Shown here: positions 55,752 to 64,000 of the stretch, in pieces | Layout: every line of letters begins with the position of its first letter | Numbering within the stretch: the first letter of the stretch is position 1 | Assembly: GCF_027942865.1 (NCBI RefSeq) | Contig: NC_134526.1 | Span: 5,479,784-5,543,783 of the forward strand | Direction of reading: 5' to 3' | Length of the DNA: 64,000 nucleotides | DNA from: Odontesthes bonariensis | Lineage: Eukaryota > Chordata > Actinopteri > Atheriniformes > Atherinopsidae | Translations under genes and position numbers: made by a program | The notes under the pieces: generated by a model | Told to the model about the DNA's origin: nothing | The model's input: the letters and a program-made list of their open reading frames with translations, nothing else | Databases searched by the model: none

Positions 55752-56115
55752 TGTAAGACTGTTTAAGTCGGCAGAGACAACGGTTCAATGAAAAATCCCT
55801 CTTCTATAACGGCTAAATTTTATAATCCTCTAACCTAATGATAACAAAATCTTTAATTTGTTTTTTTGTTGGTTTTGTTGGAGGAGGGGGAGCGGGAGGG
55901 GAGGGGAGGTCAACTCCAACTTAGGGCTTCACCTTGATTGGCCGAGCTCCATTGTGAGCTCGGGCGCTGATAAGCTAGTATATCGTCACGGTGATTGGCC
56001 GAGCTCCATTGTGAGCTCGGGCGCTGATAGGCTCGGTCCATTGTGAGTCGGTGAGACATTGGCTAAACCGTTCAATGTGAGAATGGAGAAGGGCGAAACC
56101 TATTGGAGGGGAGAT
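55752..56115 (-). promoter_or_regulatory. Unit 1 promoter-like region and exon 1
   Basis: Reading the minus strand: four CCAAT boxes (complements of ATTGG at about 55937-56105), two in a directly repeated 60-bp block with 'gagctccattgtgagctc', then TATAAAA (55824-55818) and, after about 70 bases, a donor ACA|GTAAGT (55752/55751). The order fits a Pol II promoter and short first exon. Confidence 0.5.
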
Positions 56116-56712
56116 GCAGACTGTTGGGGGGGGGGGAAGAAAGAAGCTGGGGAACAATAGTCTGTTAGGGGGGGGGGGAAGAAAGGAGAGAAGGGGGGAG
56201 AAGGGAGGGGGAAAGAAAGAGGAAGAAGAAAGCGGCTGATCCCAGAGTTGCGAGTTCGATCCCACCAGTCGCATATTATGTTTTAATGAAACGGCTCAAA
56301 CTATAGTATTCTTTTAAAGTATGTATAAAGTATATAAAGTATGCATATTTCCTAAAGCATTTTCTGAGTGAAGTGAGTGATAAATTGTTCCTAGTTTATG
56401 CATAAAATTATTACTAATATTTCAGAATCAATAGCAGCTCATATTTATTCACAGTGAAAGATCATAGACCTTATCTGTTTTTAAAGAACCAAATATTTAT
56501 TTGTCAACAACAAAAACAGTGAATTAAACAATTTTTTAACCTAAAAAAACTAAAAAATGTGAACAATCTTAGCATTTACTCCACAAATTTATAAATTTTA
56601 AAGTTAGATTGTAGTATATAAAACACATGTAGTATCATCACTAAAAAAAATAACCCTCTGTGAAATAAATTAAAAGATTGAGAGGTCTGAAACAGCAGTA
56701 ACTATATACAAT

Positions 56713-57348
56713 TTAAAAAAGTTTGTAAATGTTAAAAAAGTATAACTGAGTACACACTTGTGGCTTCTTTTTAATTTCTTCCAGCCACTGCTCTTTAGTT
56801 CGAGTTTCACCAGAGGGACAGTAAATTTGCCCTCTATATTGGTTGTGTCCTGTTGCAGCAATTCTGAACTGCCCGCATTTTTTGCACGTGTTGTGCAAAA
56901 CTTTGCGGGTCAGTTTTCGGGGTGCTCTATTAGTGGAGCCTGCTATGGGAGCCGGAGCAGGGGCCAGAGGAGGAACCAAAACAGGAGCCAGAGCAGGAGC
57001 ATGTGGAGGAGTGGCAGAGAACGTCCGAAAACTCTGTGTCTGTAGAGTAGTGGGGATAACACGAACCTGTGAGGCCACTGGAGCAATTGTCACCTGAGGC
57101 CTTTTGGGTGGAGCAGGGAGAAGCTGCCGCTGTCCTGGTGGATTTGTATCATCTGTAAATTTTAGCTTTCTTTTTAATTCGGCCTGTCCCACAGTGTTAG
57201 GTGGTAAACTGTACATATGTGTTGGTTCTGAATGTGGTATGGCATAATGGGGACATATATTGGCGGGGAGAAGTGGGTCAGCAGCTACAGAAAACCGGCT
57301 AGGAAGTTTCAGCCCTTGTTGCACCACAGCCGTTTCCTGCCTTTTCAT
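56713..57348 (-). CDS. Unit 2 ORF: second copy of the 211-aa Cys/His-motif protein
   Basis: Same structure as the unit 1 ORF and nearly the same sequence: for example GQRQLLP for GQWQLLP, and CTQLYFFNIYKLF for CTHLYFFNIYTLF at the end. The shared L2 insertion (57348-57583, flanked by CTTTTCA at 57341-57347 and 57584-57590) again makes the start codon. The CCAAT-rich part of its promoter is separated from TATA by the 2.6-kb hAT, so expression is likely changed relative to unit 1. No function assigned. Confidence 0.55.
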   Translation of the reverse strand: MKRQETAVVQQGLKLPSRFSVAADPLLPANICPHYAIPHSEPTHMYSLPPNTVGQAELKRKLKFTDDTNPPGQRQLLPAPPKRPQVTIAPVASQVRVIPTTLQTQSFRTFSATPPHAPALAPVLVPPLAPAPAPIAGSTNRAPRKLTRKVLHNTCKKCGQFRIAATGHNQYRGQIYCPSGETRTKEQWLEEIKKKPQVCTQLYFFNIYKLF

Positions 57349-57583
57349 CAAATCAAAATCAAATCAAATTTATTTGTATAGCACATTTCATGTACAAACA
57401 GTTCAAAGTGCTTTACATAAAATAAAAGCATTGCAGCAGGGAATGCAAGAAGCATTACAAATACAAAGAATATAAAGAGAAACAAATAAAATCATTTAAA
57501 TGAATTTAAAAACAAGCAAGAGTCTAGATAAGTTAAAAGATAGCGTGCAGATTTCATACATAGAAACATGAGAAAAGAAATGT
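57348..57583 (-). mobile_element. L2 3' end inside the unit 2 exon
   Basis: Same insertion and target duplication as in unit 1. Confidence 0.85.
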
Positions 57584-57719
57584 CTTTTCACCCTTTGATT
57601 ATGCCACTTAACCAGGGTGGTGTAGCTCACATCCACCAGCTGCAAGGACATGAAAGCATTAAAAAAAAAAAATCAATATCAATAATATTTCTATACCAAC
57701 AATAATTACAGTCAATTAC

Positions 57720-57843
<124 letters not shown>

Positions 57844-58005
57844 TGACATTTTAAATTAAAAGGTAGCTGTTTAGCTATATTAATACAACGTTTGTTTGAA
57901 TGGAAGGATATATAAGAAACAATATAACTTGATACTTACTGTAAGACTGTTTAAGTCGGCAGAGACAACGGTTCAATGAAAAATCCCTCTTCTATAACGG
58001 CTAAA

Positions 58006-58012
58006 TTTTATA
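58006..58012 (-). promoter_or_regulatory. Unit 2 TATA-like box beside the hAT insertion
   Basis: TATAAAA on the minus strand, three bases from the hAT target duplication at 58016-58023. Confidence 0.45.
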
Positions 58013-58023
58013 ATCCTCTAACC

Positions 58024-60626
58024 CATAGGTGTCAAACACAAGGCCCGCGGGCCACATCCGGCCCGGCTTGCAATTATATCCGGCCCGCGAGATCATTTTA
58101 TAATATTGTTACTAATGGCCCGGCAATATGAAGCGCTGGTAACACAATGAACTACAGATCCCATAATGCAGCGTTTCAGCTGCCTTGCAGAGCGCTTTTC
58201 GCGCCAATCAGGTCTAGTGTCTGTTGCTGCAAGTTATTGCGAAGCTAGCCCCTCATGATGCCGAAGAGAAAAGTTGATTCTGAAAACAGAGCCTTTCAAA
58301 ACCGATGGGAGGCTGAGTATATGTTTACTAACATTGCCGGTAAACCCATTTGTCTCATTTGTGGCGCTAACGTGGCTGTATTTAAAGAATTTAATCTAAG
58401 ACGGCACTATGAGACAAAACACAGGGATAACCTGAAAGACCTGAATGCAGAACAGAAGACACAGAAAGTAGAAGAGTTAAAAAAGAAGCTGACACTTCAG
58501 CAGACGTGTTTTACCCGTGCAAAATCACAAAGTGAAGCTGCTGTGAAAGCAAGTTTTATCGTGGCGAAGGAGATCGCTCAAGCAGCCCGGCCATTCACCG
58601 AGGGAGAATTTCTGAAGAGCTGCATGATCAAGGTGTGCGACGTCGTGTGTCCAGACAAAAAGCAGATGCTGGCAAATTTAAGCCTGAGTAGAAATACGGT
58701 TGCTGATCGAGTTTGTGAGATGGCCACTGATTTAAGAACACAGTTGAGTGAAAGAAGCAAAGACTTTATTGCATACTCTCTTGCTGTGGATGAAAGTACT
58801 GACATGACTGACACTGCACAGCAAGCCATCTTCATCCGTGGGGTGGACTCCAATTTGCGCGTTACAGAGGAAATATTGGACATTAAATCGATGCACGGGA
58901 CAACGACTGGAAAGGACATTTTTGAAAACGTACGTCAAAGTGTAACCGACATGAAACTGCCCTGGGACAAACTTATTGGACTTACAACTGATGGAGCACC
59001 GGCTATGTGCGGTGAAAAAAGTGGACTAGTGCGAAGGATGCGAGTAAAGATGCAGGAAGAGAACTGTACTGGTGAGTTAACAGCATATCACTGCATAATA
59101 CACCAGGAAGCACTATGTGGCAAAGTCCTGAAGATGGACCATGTAATGAGCACTGTAACGCAAACCGTAAACTTTATCCGAAGTAAAGGTTTAAATCACC
59201 GGCAATTTCAGTCCTTTATGCGGGAGATAGATTCAGAGTTTGCCGACATTCCTTATCATACAGAGGTGCGCTGGCTAAGTCGGGGAAAAGTTCTCAACAG
59301 ATTTTTTGAGCTCAGCAACGAAATCTGTCAGTTCATGGACAGTAAAGGAAAAGACTCCACCGTTTTGCGGGATGAAAAGTGGAAATGTGAGTTGGCGTTT
59401 CTGGCTGACATAACAGCTCATCTCAATGCCTTAAACCTCCAGCTCCAGGGATGTGACCGCATGATCACTGACATGTATGAAGCAGTGAAGGCATTTCAAG
59501 TGAAGCTGCTTTTATGGGAGACACAAATGCACCAGTGCAACTTACCCCACTTTCCCTGTTGCCAAGTAATGCTGAACCAAGTCGGCACAACGGTGTTCCC
59601 AAATACGCACTTTGCTGATAAACTGAGCGCACTGCGCATGGAATTCGCGCGGCGCTTTGGTGACTTTGAAAAGCAAAAAAAGCATTTCGAGTTGTTTCGC
59701 AACCCATTTGCCGTCGATGTGGAAACTGCACCTGTGCAGATTCAGATGGAGCTGATTGAGCTGCAGTGTAATGAGACACTAAAGGCAAAGTACGACACTG
59801 CAGGGCCCACAGAGTTTATTCACTCCATTCCCGCAGCAATGCCCCAGCTCCGTCTACATGCGGCTCGAACCTTGTGCATGTTTGGTAGCACATATCTGTG
59901 TGAGAAGCTGTTCTCAGTGATGAAGACAAACAAAACAGCACACAGGAGTCGTCTCACTGATGAGCACCTGCAGTCCATCCTGAGAGTCTCCACAACACGG
60001 GACCTCACGCCAAACCTAAACGAACTTGTTGCCAAAAAAAGATGTCAAGCATCCAGCTCTGATAAAATGGCATAAGAGCAAAGAAAACTGAATGTTTTGA
60101 TTTGTAATTTGTTATTGCTGAAAAGCACAAATTTAATTTACATTTCCAGGTTTTGCTTTGTTTTGCAGCATGTTCATATTTCTAACTTGTATAACTTTGA
60201 CAGGAGATATTTTTATGGAGAGTTAAATCATCTGGGATATTTAAAATTTAAGTTTTTTTATATAAAATGACATAAAAGCAAAGAAATGCAAATGTTTTGA
60301 TTTGTTATTTTAATGTTTACTAAAAGCACAAGCACTGTCACAATTTTTTTTTTTTTTCAGGCATTTTTTGCAGCATGTTCATATTTCTAACTTGTATAAA
60401 CTTGAGTGGATATATTTTTATGGAGAGCAAGATATTTTAAGTTATTTCAAGTTTAAGTTTATTTATTCCAGAATAGCATTCCTGTCTGTTTTTATTCATA
60501 TTTATGTTCAAATTGCGTTCAAACACTATGTTTTAGTGTGTTCAATAAATGTTTATTCTGTTCGGCCCGCGACCTAAAGTGTGTTTTGAATTTTGGCCCC
60601 CTGTGCAATTGAGTTTGACACCCCTG
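58024..60626 (+). mobile_element. Complete hAT transposon with exact target duplication
   Basis: Inverted ends 'cataggtgtcaaac' and 'gtttgacacccctg' (two mismatches). Exact CTCTAACC flanks at 58016-58023 and 60627-60634. Unit 1 has the unoccupied site at 55828-55835. The element holds one long intact transposase ORF. Confidence 0.95.
58255..60075 (+). CDS. hAT transposase, intact (606 aa)
   Basis: One uninterrupted ORF. A BED-type zinc finger lies near residues 33-56 (C33, C36, H51, H56: ICLICG ... LRRHYETKH). RNase-H-fold acidic positions are visible at D179 (SLAVDESTD) and D246 (LTTDGAPAM). The C-terminal hAT dimerisation region is present (LCEKLFSVMKTNKTAHRSRL then TDEHLQSILRV). The start MMPKRKVDSENRAFQNRWEA resembles the N-terminus of GTF2IRD2/ZBED-like hAT-derived proteins. 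It would excise and reinsert the element through the terminal repeats. The third catalytic acidic residue was not assigned by eye. Alternative start: the second Met. Confidence 0.93.
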   Translation: MMPKRKVDSENRAFQNRWEAEYMFTNIAGKPICLICGANVAVFKEFNLRRHYETKHRDNLKDLNAEQKTQKVEELKKKLTLQQTCFTRAKSQSEAAVKASFIVAKEIAQAARPFTEGEFLKSCMIKVCDVVCPDKKQMLANLSLSRNTVADRVCEMATDLRTQLSERSKDFIAYSLAVDESTDMTDTAQQAIFIRGVDSNLRVTEEILDIKSMHGTTTGKDIFENVRQSVTDMKLPWDKLIGLTTDGAPAMCGEKSGLVRRMRVKMQEENCTGELTAYHCIIHQEALCGKVLKMDHVMSTVTQTVNFIRSKGLNHRQFQSFMREIDSEFADIPYHTEVRWLSRGKVLNRFFELSNEICQFMDSKGKDSTVLRDEKWKCELAFLADITAHLNALNLQLQGCDRMITDMYEAVKAFQVKLLLWETQMHQCNLPHFPCCQVMLNQVGTTVFPNTHFADKLSALRMEFARRFGDFEKQKKHFELFRNPFAVDVETAPVQIQMELIELQCNETLKAKYDTAGPTEFIHSIPAAMPQLRLHAARTLCMFGSTYLCEKLFSVMKTNKTAHRSRLTDEHLQSILRVSTTRDLTPNLNELVAKKRCQASSSDKMA

Positions 60627-60734
60627 CTCTAACCTAACGATAACAAAATCTTTAATTTGTTTTTTTGTTGGTTTTGTTGGAGGAGGGGGAGCGGGAGGGG
60701 AGGGGAGGTCAACTCCAACTTAGGGCTTCACCTT

Positions 60735-60905
60735 GATTGGCCGAGCTCCATTGTGAGCTCGGGCGCTGATAAGCTAGTATATCGTCACGGTGATTGGCCG
60801 AGCTCCATTGTGAGCTCGGGCGCTGATAGGCTCGGTCCATTGTGAGTCGGTGAGACATTGGCTAAACCGTTCAATGTGAGAATGGAGAAGGGCGAAGCCT
60901 ATTGG
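60735..60905 (-). promoter_or_regulatory. Unit 2 CCAAT-rich segment, displaced by the hAT
   Basis: Same four ATTGG elements and 60-bp direct repeat as unit 1 (55935-56110), now more than 2.7 kb from the TATA-like box. Confidence 0.5.
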
Positions 60906-61801
60906 AGGGGAGATGCAGACTATATACATATATATACAGTGGCGGAACTAGACTTTTTTTCTTGGGGTAGCAATGGGGTGGCCAAGTGTTTTTCAGGGGG
61001 TCAATGGTTTACACCACACAAAAATAAGTTTATGCGCTAACAGTAATGTGGCACCAGAAGAACATCAAACCATCTGTTAGTAATTGAGTAATGTATATCT
61101 GTTTATTATTATTGTATTATTCTTATTATTTATTCCTATATGGACTTACGCATGTTGTTCTCTTGTCTTGAGTTCTTCTTTGATATGTCATGACTTGTGA
61201 TCATTTTTGTCTTATACTATACATATATACACACACACACAATTTCCAGGGACTACAGATGAAAGATGTGAAGTGATTATTTCTGGTGCCTTTACAAGTT
61301 AATTAATGTGTATTGATCTTTCTTATATAAACCTATAAACTGTAATTTCAATTAACAATAATGTTTAAGTAAACACGTATTAAGCAGACAGAAGATGCCA
61401 TTTTGAGTGCAATTTTTAGTTTATTTATGTACAAAAGGAATATGGTGCATTTACCAACACCCTGATACCATTGACAGAAACTAAAATGCACATAATAACT
61501 GAGTCACACAGTTACACAGACACTGGGTCTGTTACACAGTTACTCTCACACACAGGTAGTCAGTTGTTCACACAGTCAGCAGTTCCTCAATTGTCAGCAA
61601 AAAAACAAACAAAAAACCCAAAACCAAAACAAAAAAGTAAACTGCCAACAATTTGACATGACATACAAAGACTGACAAGGTTTAACTAAGCAAAACATAC
61701 TACACAGGTAAGTAGGACACAGTGCAGAGCATGGCCATAACCAGAGACAAACAATACCCATCTTAGCTTCAACAAAGCCTAGATCTTCTACCTTCTAGGG
61801 C

Positions 61802-62528
61802 AGGGGTATTCAACTAAAATTTAAAGAGGTCCAGTTAGAGAAAATTTCTCGAAGCAAAGGTCCAGAAGATCATAATGTCTAACTATTTAGTGTGATATAT
61901 ATTTAAGTTTAGTGTGATATATATTTAAGTTTAGTGTGATATATATTTAAGTAGCCAAGTAGTTGTATCAACATCTGCATGTAATCAATACCTGACGGTT
62001 AAATCAAATTAATTCAGTACAATTCAAAAACTTTTTGACAATATTTATTGTCACATAACATAGAACTGAACATGTATGTATGACTGCAGATAAGTATAAT
62101 GTTCTCGGTCATAGCAGGGGCTCCATCTGTGGTTATTGAAACCACTTGTTTTGGCTCTATTCCTCTCTTTGTTAACATCTCCTTTATGGCCAGGTAGATG
62201 TCTTCTCCTCTTGTACTGGTCTGAAGGGGAGTGACACCTAACAGGTCTTCACAGAACGCTTTCTGGACTGGTCATATTGGGCTGTGAGACCACTTATTTT
62301 CTGTGATCTCACTTCAGATTTGAGTGGGTATGTTTGTTCAAAACCTTTATATTTTGTCTCATAATGGCGTTTCACATTGGCACCTTTTATAAGTGCCACA
62401 GTCTCTGAACATATGAGACACACTGCTTTAATGCTCCCAGTGGGAAGTATGAACAGAAACGAGTCTGTCCATTCCAGATTAAATGCTCTATTTTCGCTGT
62501 CCACTTTTCTTTTTTTGGAGAGCGCCAT
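61802..62528 (-). pseudogene. hAT transposase remnant with BED finger
   Basis: Minus-strand frame 62528-62238 starts MALSKKRKVDSENRAFNLEW and has the BED-like CLICSETVALIKGANVKRHY. Further on (62250-62100) the frame-broken segment encodes SITTDGAPAM, the hAT motif. 'caggggtattcaactaaaat' at 61802 looks like one terminal repeat; the other end is missing. Confidence 0.75.
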
Positions 62529-62805
62529 TTGTTACTTAATTCTCTACCTTTCTCTGGCTCCATCGTCCGTTTCTCTCCCTCTGTCCGTCTCACTCCTGTT
62601 TCTCAACTTCCATCAAGTCAGCCGTCTGAATATCTTCCTTTGTTTTCTCTAAATGTATGCTATCTATCGTCTTTTCATGTGTGACTTGACTCAATCTCTT
62701 TTCTGTCTGCACTGTAGATTCGCAATGTGTACCGCCTGTAATGCACAGACTTGATTGGCTGAGTAGTATCACGTGGGATTGGTCTGTGCGTTTCCACAGC
62801 AGCTG

Positions 62806-62945
62806 AACTGCTACCGTAAAGACTGCAAAAGCTGCGCCGGTTACAATGGAAGCGCTCCGTCAGGTTTTATCACAGCAGCCAAACTGCTACCGTAAAGACT
62901 GCAAAAGCTGCGCCGGTTAAAATGGAAGCGCTCCGTCAGGTTTTA
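62806..62945. repeat. About 71-bp direct tandem duplication
   Basis: 'gctaccgtaaagactgcaaa' and the following 'agctgcgccggtta' through 'ggttttatca' occur twice in tandem. Confidence 0.9.
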
Positions 62946-63025
62946 TCATAACCTTCTGTGCGGTAACATGTCAATCATCTAGGGGGGCACTTGGGGTAGC
63001 CAATCAGATTTCAAGGGGGTCAAAT

Positions 63026-63790
63026 AGAGCTTGAAAGTCCCGCCTCCTTGACGTCATTCAACTTCCTCCCCATGGGACCACGGAAGTGTAATAATTTGAC
63101 ATTCAAGTCAATGACGGAGCCAAGACGGAATAAAACTATTTTTTGCGCTTGATGGAATTGAGTCTTGCATTTCACATATGTTGTGTAGGACATTTTTTAA
63201 TATTTTTTCATACCAGTAGCGTAACAGTTTAGCGGGCATAAGTGCTTCATTGTTAAGTTATTTTTCTGAGCATTTCTCGAACTACAGCATGTAGCGTTTG
63301 GCACGGAAAATAAACGTCATCACGTTTGGGCGCGCGGAGGAGTGGAAGAAGAAGAGCAATCATGGCGCTGTCGTTGGCCAGTTTCACTCAGTTTTTCGAG
63401 GGCGAACGAAAACTTGTGAGCCGAGGAGAGAACCACTACCAGTCGGGGCACGTGGAGAGCTTCTGCTATGCTGGTGGTGATATGTCTGGCTTCGTCCATG
63501 GTGGGAAATATGATCAGTGACGTAGCATATGCGACGCAATGTAGTCTTTTTACCCTAACTTTTTTTACAACGTTTAACCAGGCACTCCTACGACAAATCG
63601 CCAATGTTTTTGCATGAACTCATCCATATTTAACCCCAGAACATCATGCGTGTACTGTAAAAAGGCATATAATGACTGGGAACAGAAGACATCATCCTGC
63701 CCATGTTAATAGATCCAGGCATGAGGTCCCATGGGGACGACGGAAGTAGGAAGAAGAAGCAAAAAAGGGGGCGGGACTTTCAAGCTCTAT
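63026..63790. mobile_element. Nested inverted-repeat element with SWIM/YqaJ-like N-terminus
   Basis: Inverted ends 'tagagcttgaaagtcccgcc' and its complement (63771-63790). A plus-strand frame from 63363 reads MALSLASFTQFFEGERKLVS and then GENHYQSGHVESFCYAGG before breaking, resembling the SWIM-finger ORF start of ISL2EU-type elements. Family tentative. Confidence 0.55.
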
Positions 63791-63839
63791 GCCCCCGTAG
63801 CCACCCCTGTAGCTCCGCCCCTGTATATATATATAAAAA

Positions 63840-64000
63840 AGCTGGGGAACAATAGTCTGTTGGGGGGGGGGGAGAAAGGAGAGAAGGGGGGAGAAGGGAG
63901 GGGGAAAGAAAGAGGAAGAAGAAAGCGGCTGATCCCAGAGTTGCGAGTTCGATCCCACCAGTCGCATATTATGTTTTAATGAAACGGCTCAAACTATAGT
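63840..64000. repeat. Tandem unit 3, start (cut by window end)
   Basis: 'gctggggaacaatagtctgt', G-run, polypurine tract and 'cgagttcgatcccaccagtc' repeat the starts of units 1 and 2, so the array continues to the right. Confidence 0.92.

Larger units (their letters stand above)
53944..56144. repeat. Tandem unit 1 (about 2.2 kb)
   Basis: Starts 'agctggggaacaatagtctg', then a G-run and polypurine tract, the minus-strand ORF, L2 insertion, TATC microsatellite, exon-1-like sequence and a CCAAT-rich segment. The next unit starts with the same words at 56145. Confidence 0.92.
60937..63823 (-). mobile_element. Composite, decayed hAT element at the unit 2/3 border
   Basis: Ends 'cagtggcggaacta' and 'tagctccgcccctg'; TATATATA on both sides (60929-60936, 63824-63831), less decisive because the site is TA-rich. 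Contains remnants of a different hAT and a nested inverted-repeat element. Confidence 0.75.

Overview
This window is vertebrate nuclear DNA, almost certainly from a ray-finned (teleost) fish. It contains spliced genes with GT-AG introns, a eukaryotic tRNA with a T-run terminator, and very dense fish-type transposons: hAT, Tc1/mariner, Harbinger, TTAA-flanked MITEs, L2 and L1-type LINEs, and short-period microsatellites. No bacterial, phage or CRISPR signal is present. All exon models were read by eye from splice sites and reading frames. I cannot name the species.

Host genes from left to right: (1) the last two visible exons of a GPI-anchored-type trypsin-like serine protease (+, to 1381); (2) a four-exon gene for a 115-residue single-pass, very cysteine-rich protein (-, 9562-12840) that I cannot name; (3) eIF1 copy A (-, 17540-19539) with a Tc1 element in its 3' UTR; (4) srsf2, an SR splicing factor (+, 23364-24794); (5) a secreted jacalin-fold lectin resembling ZG16 (-, 30188-32894); (6) a two-exon gene whose product is only the bipartite DNA-binding half of a Tc1 transposase (+, exon 1 near 42290, CDS 44144-44590), a candidate domesticated gene; (7) eIF1 copy B (+, 49217-51066); (8) tRNA-Asn(GUU) (-, 53353-53426); (9) from 53944 to the window end, a tandem array of about 2.2-kb units, each carrying a promoter-like region and a 211-codon ORF ending in a small zinc-binding-like motif.

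The rest is mostly mobile DNA, much of it nested. The two repeated regions act as natural before/after controls. eIF1 copy B keeps the empty TA site of the Tc1 in copy A. Tandem unit 1 keeps the empty 8-bp site of a complete 2.6-kb hAT transposon (58024-60626), with an uninterrupted 606-codon transposase, that sits in unit 2. At 4841-9176 an L2 tail holds an L1-type element, which holds a TTAA element, which holds a Harbinger-like MITE. A 1.4-kb array of 55-bp repeats (34338-35757) has expanded inside a dispersed repeat and produces long but spurious ORFs.

The strongest leads are the Tc1-derived DNA-binding gene at 42.3-44.6 kb, the tandem gene array in which an L2 insertion created the present start codon and a hAT later split one promoter, the intact hAT element, and the inverted eIF1 pair with an exon-2 identity tract and non-homologous promoters.
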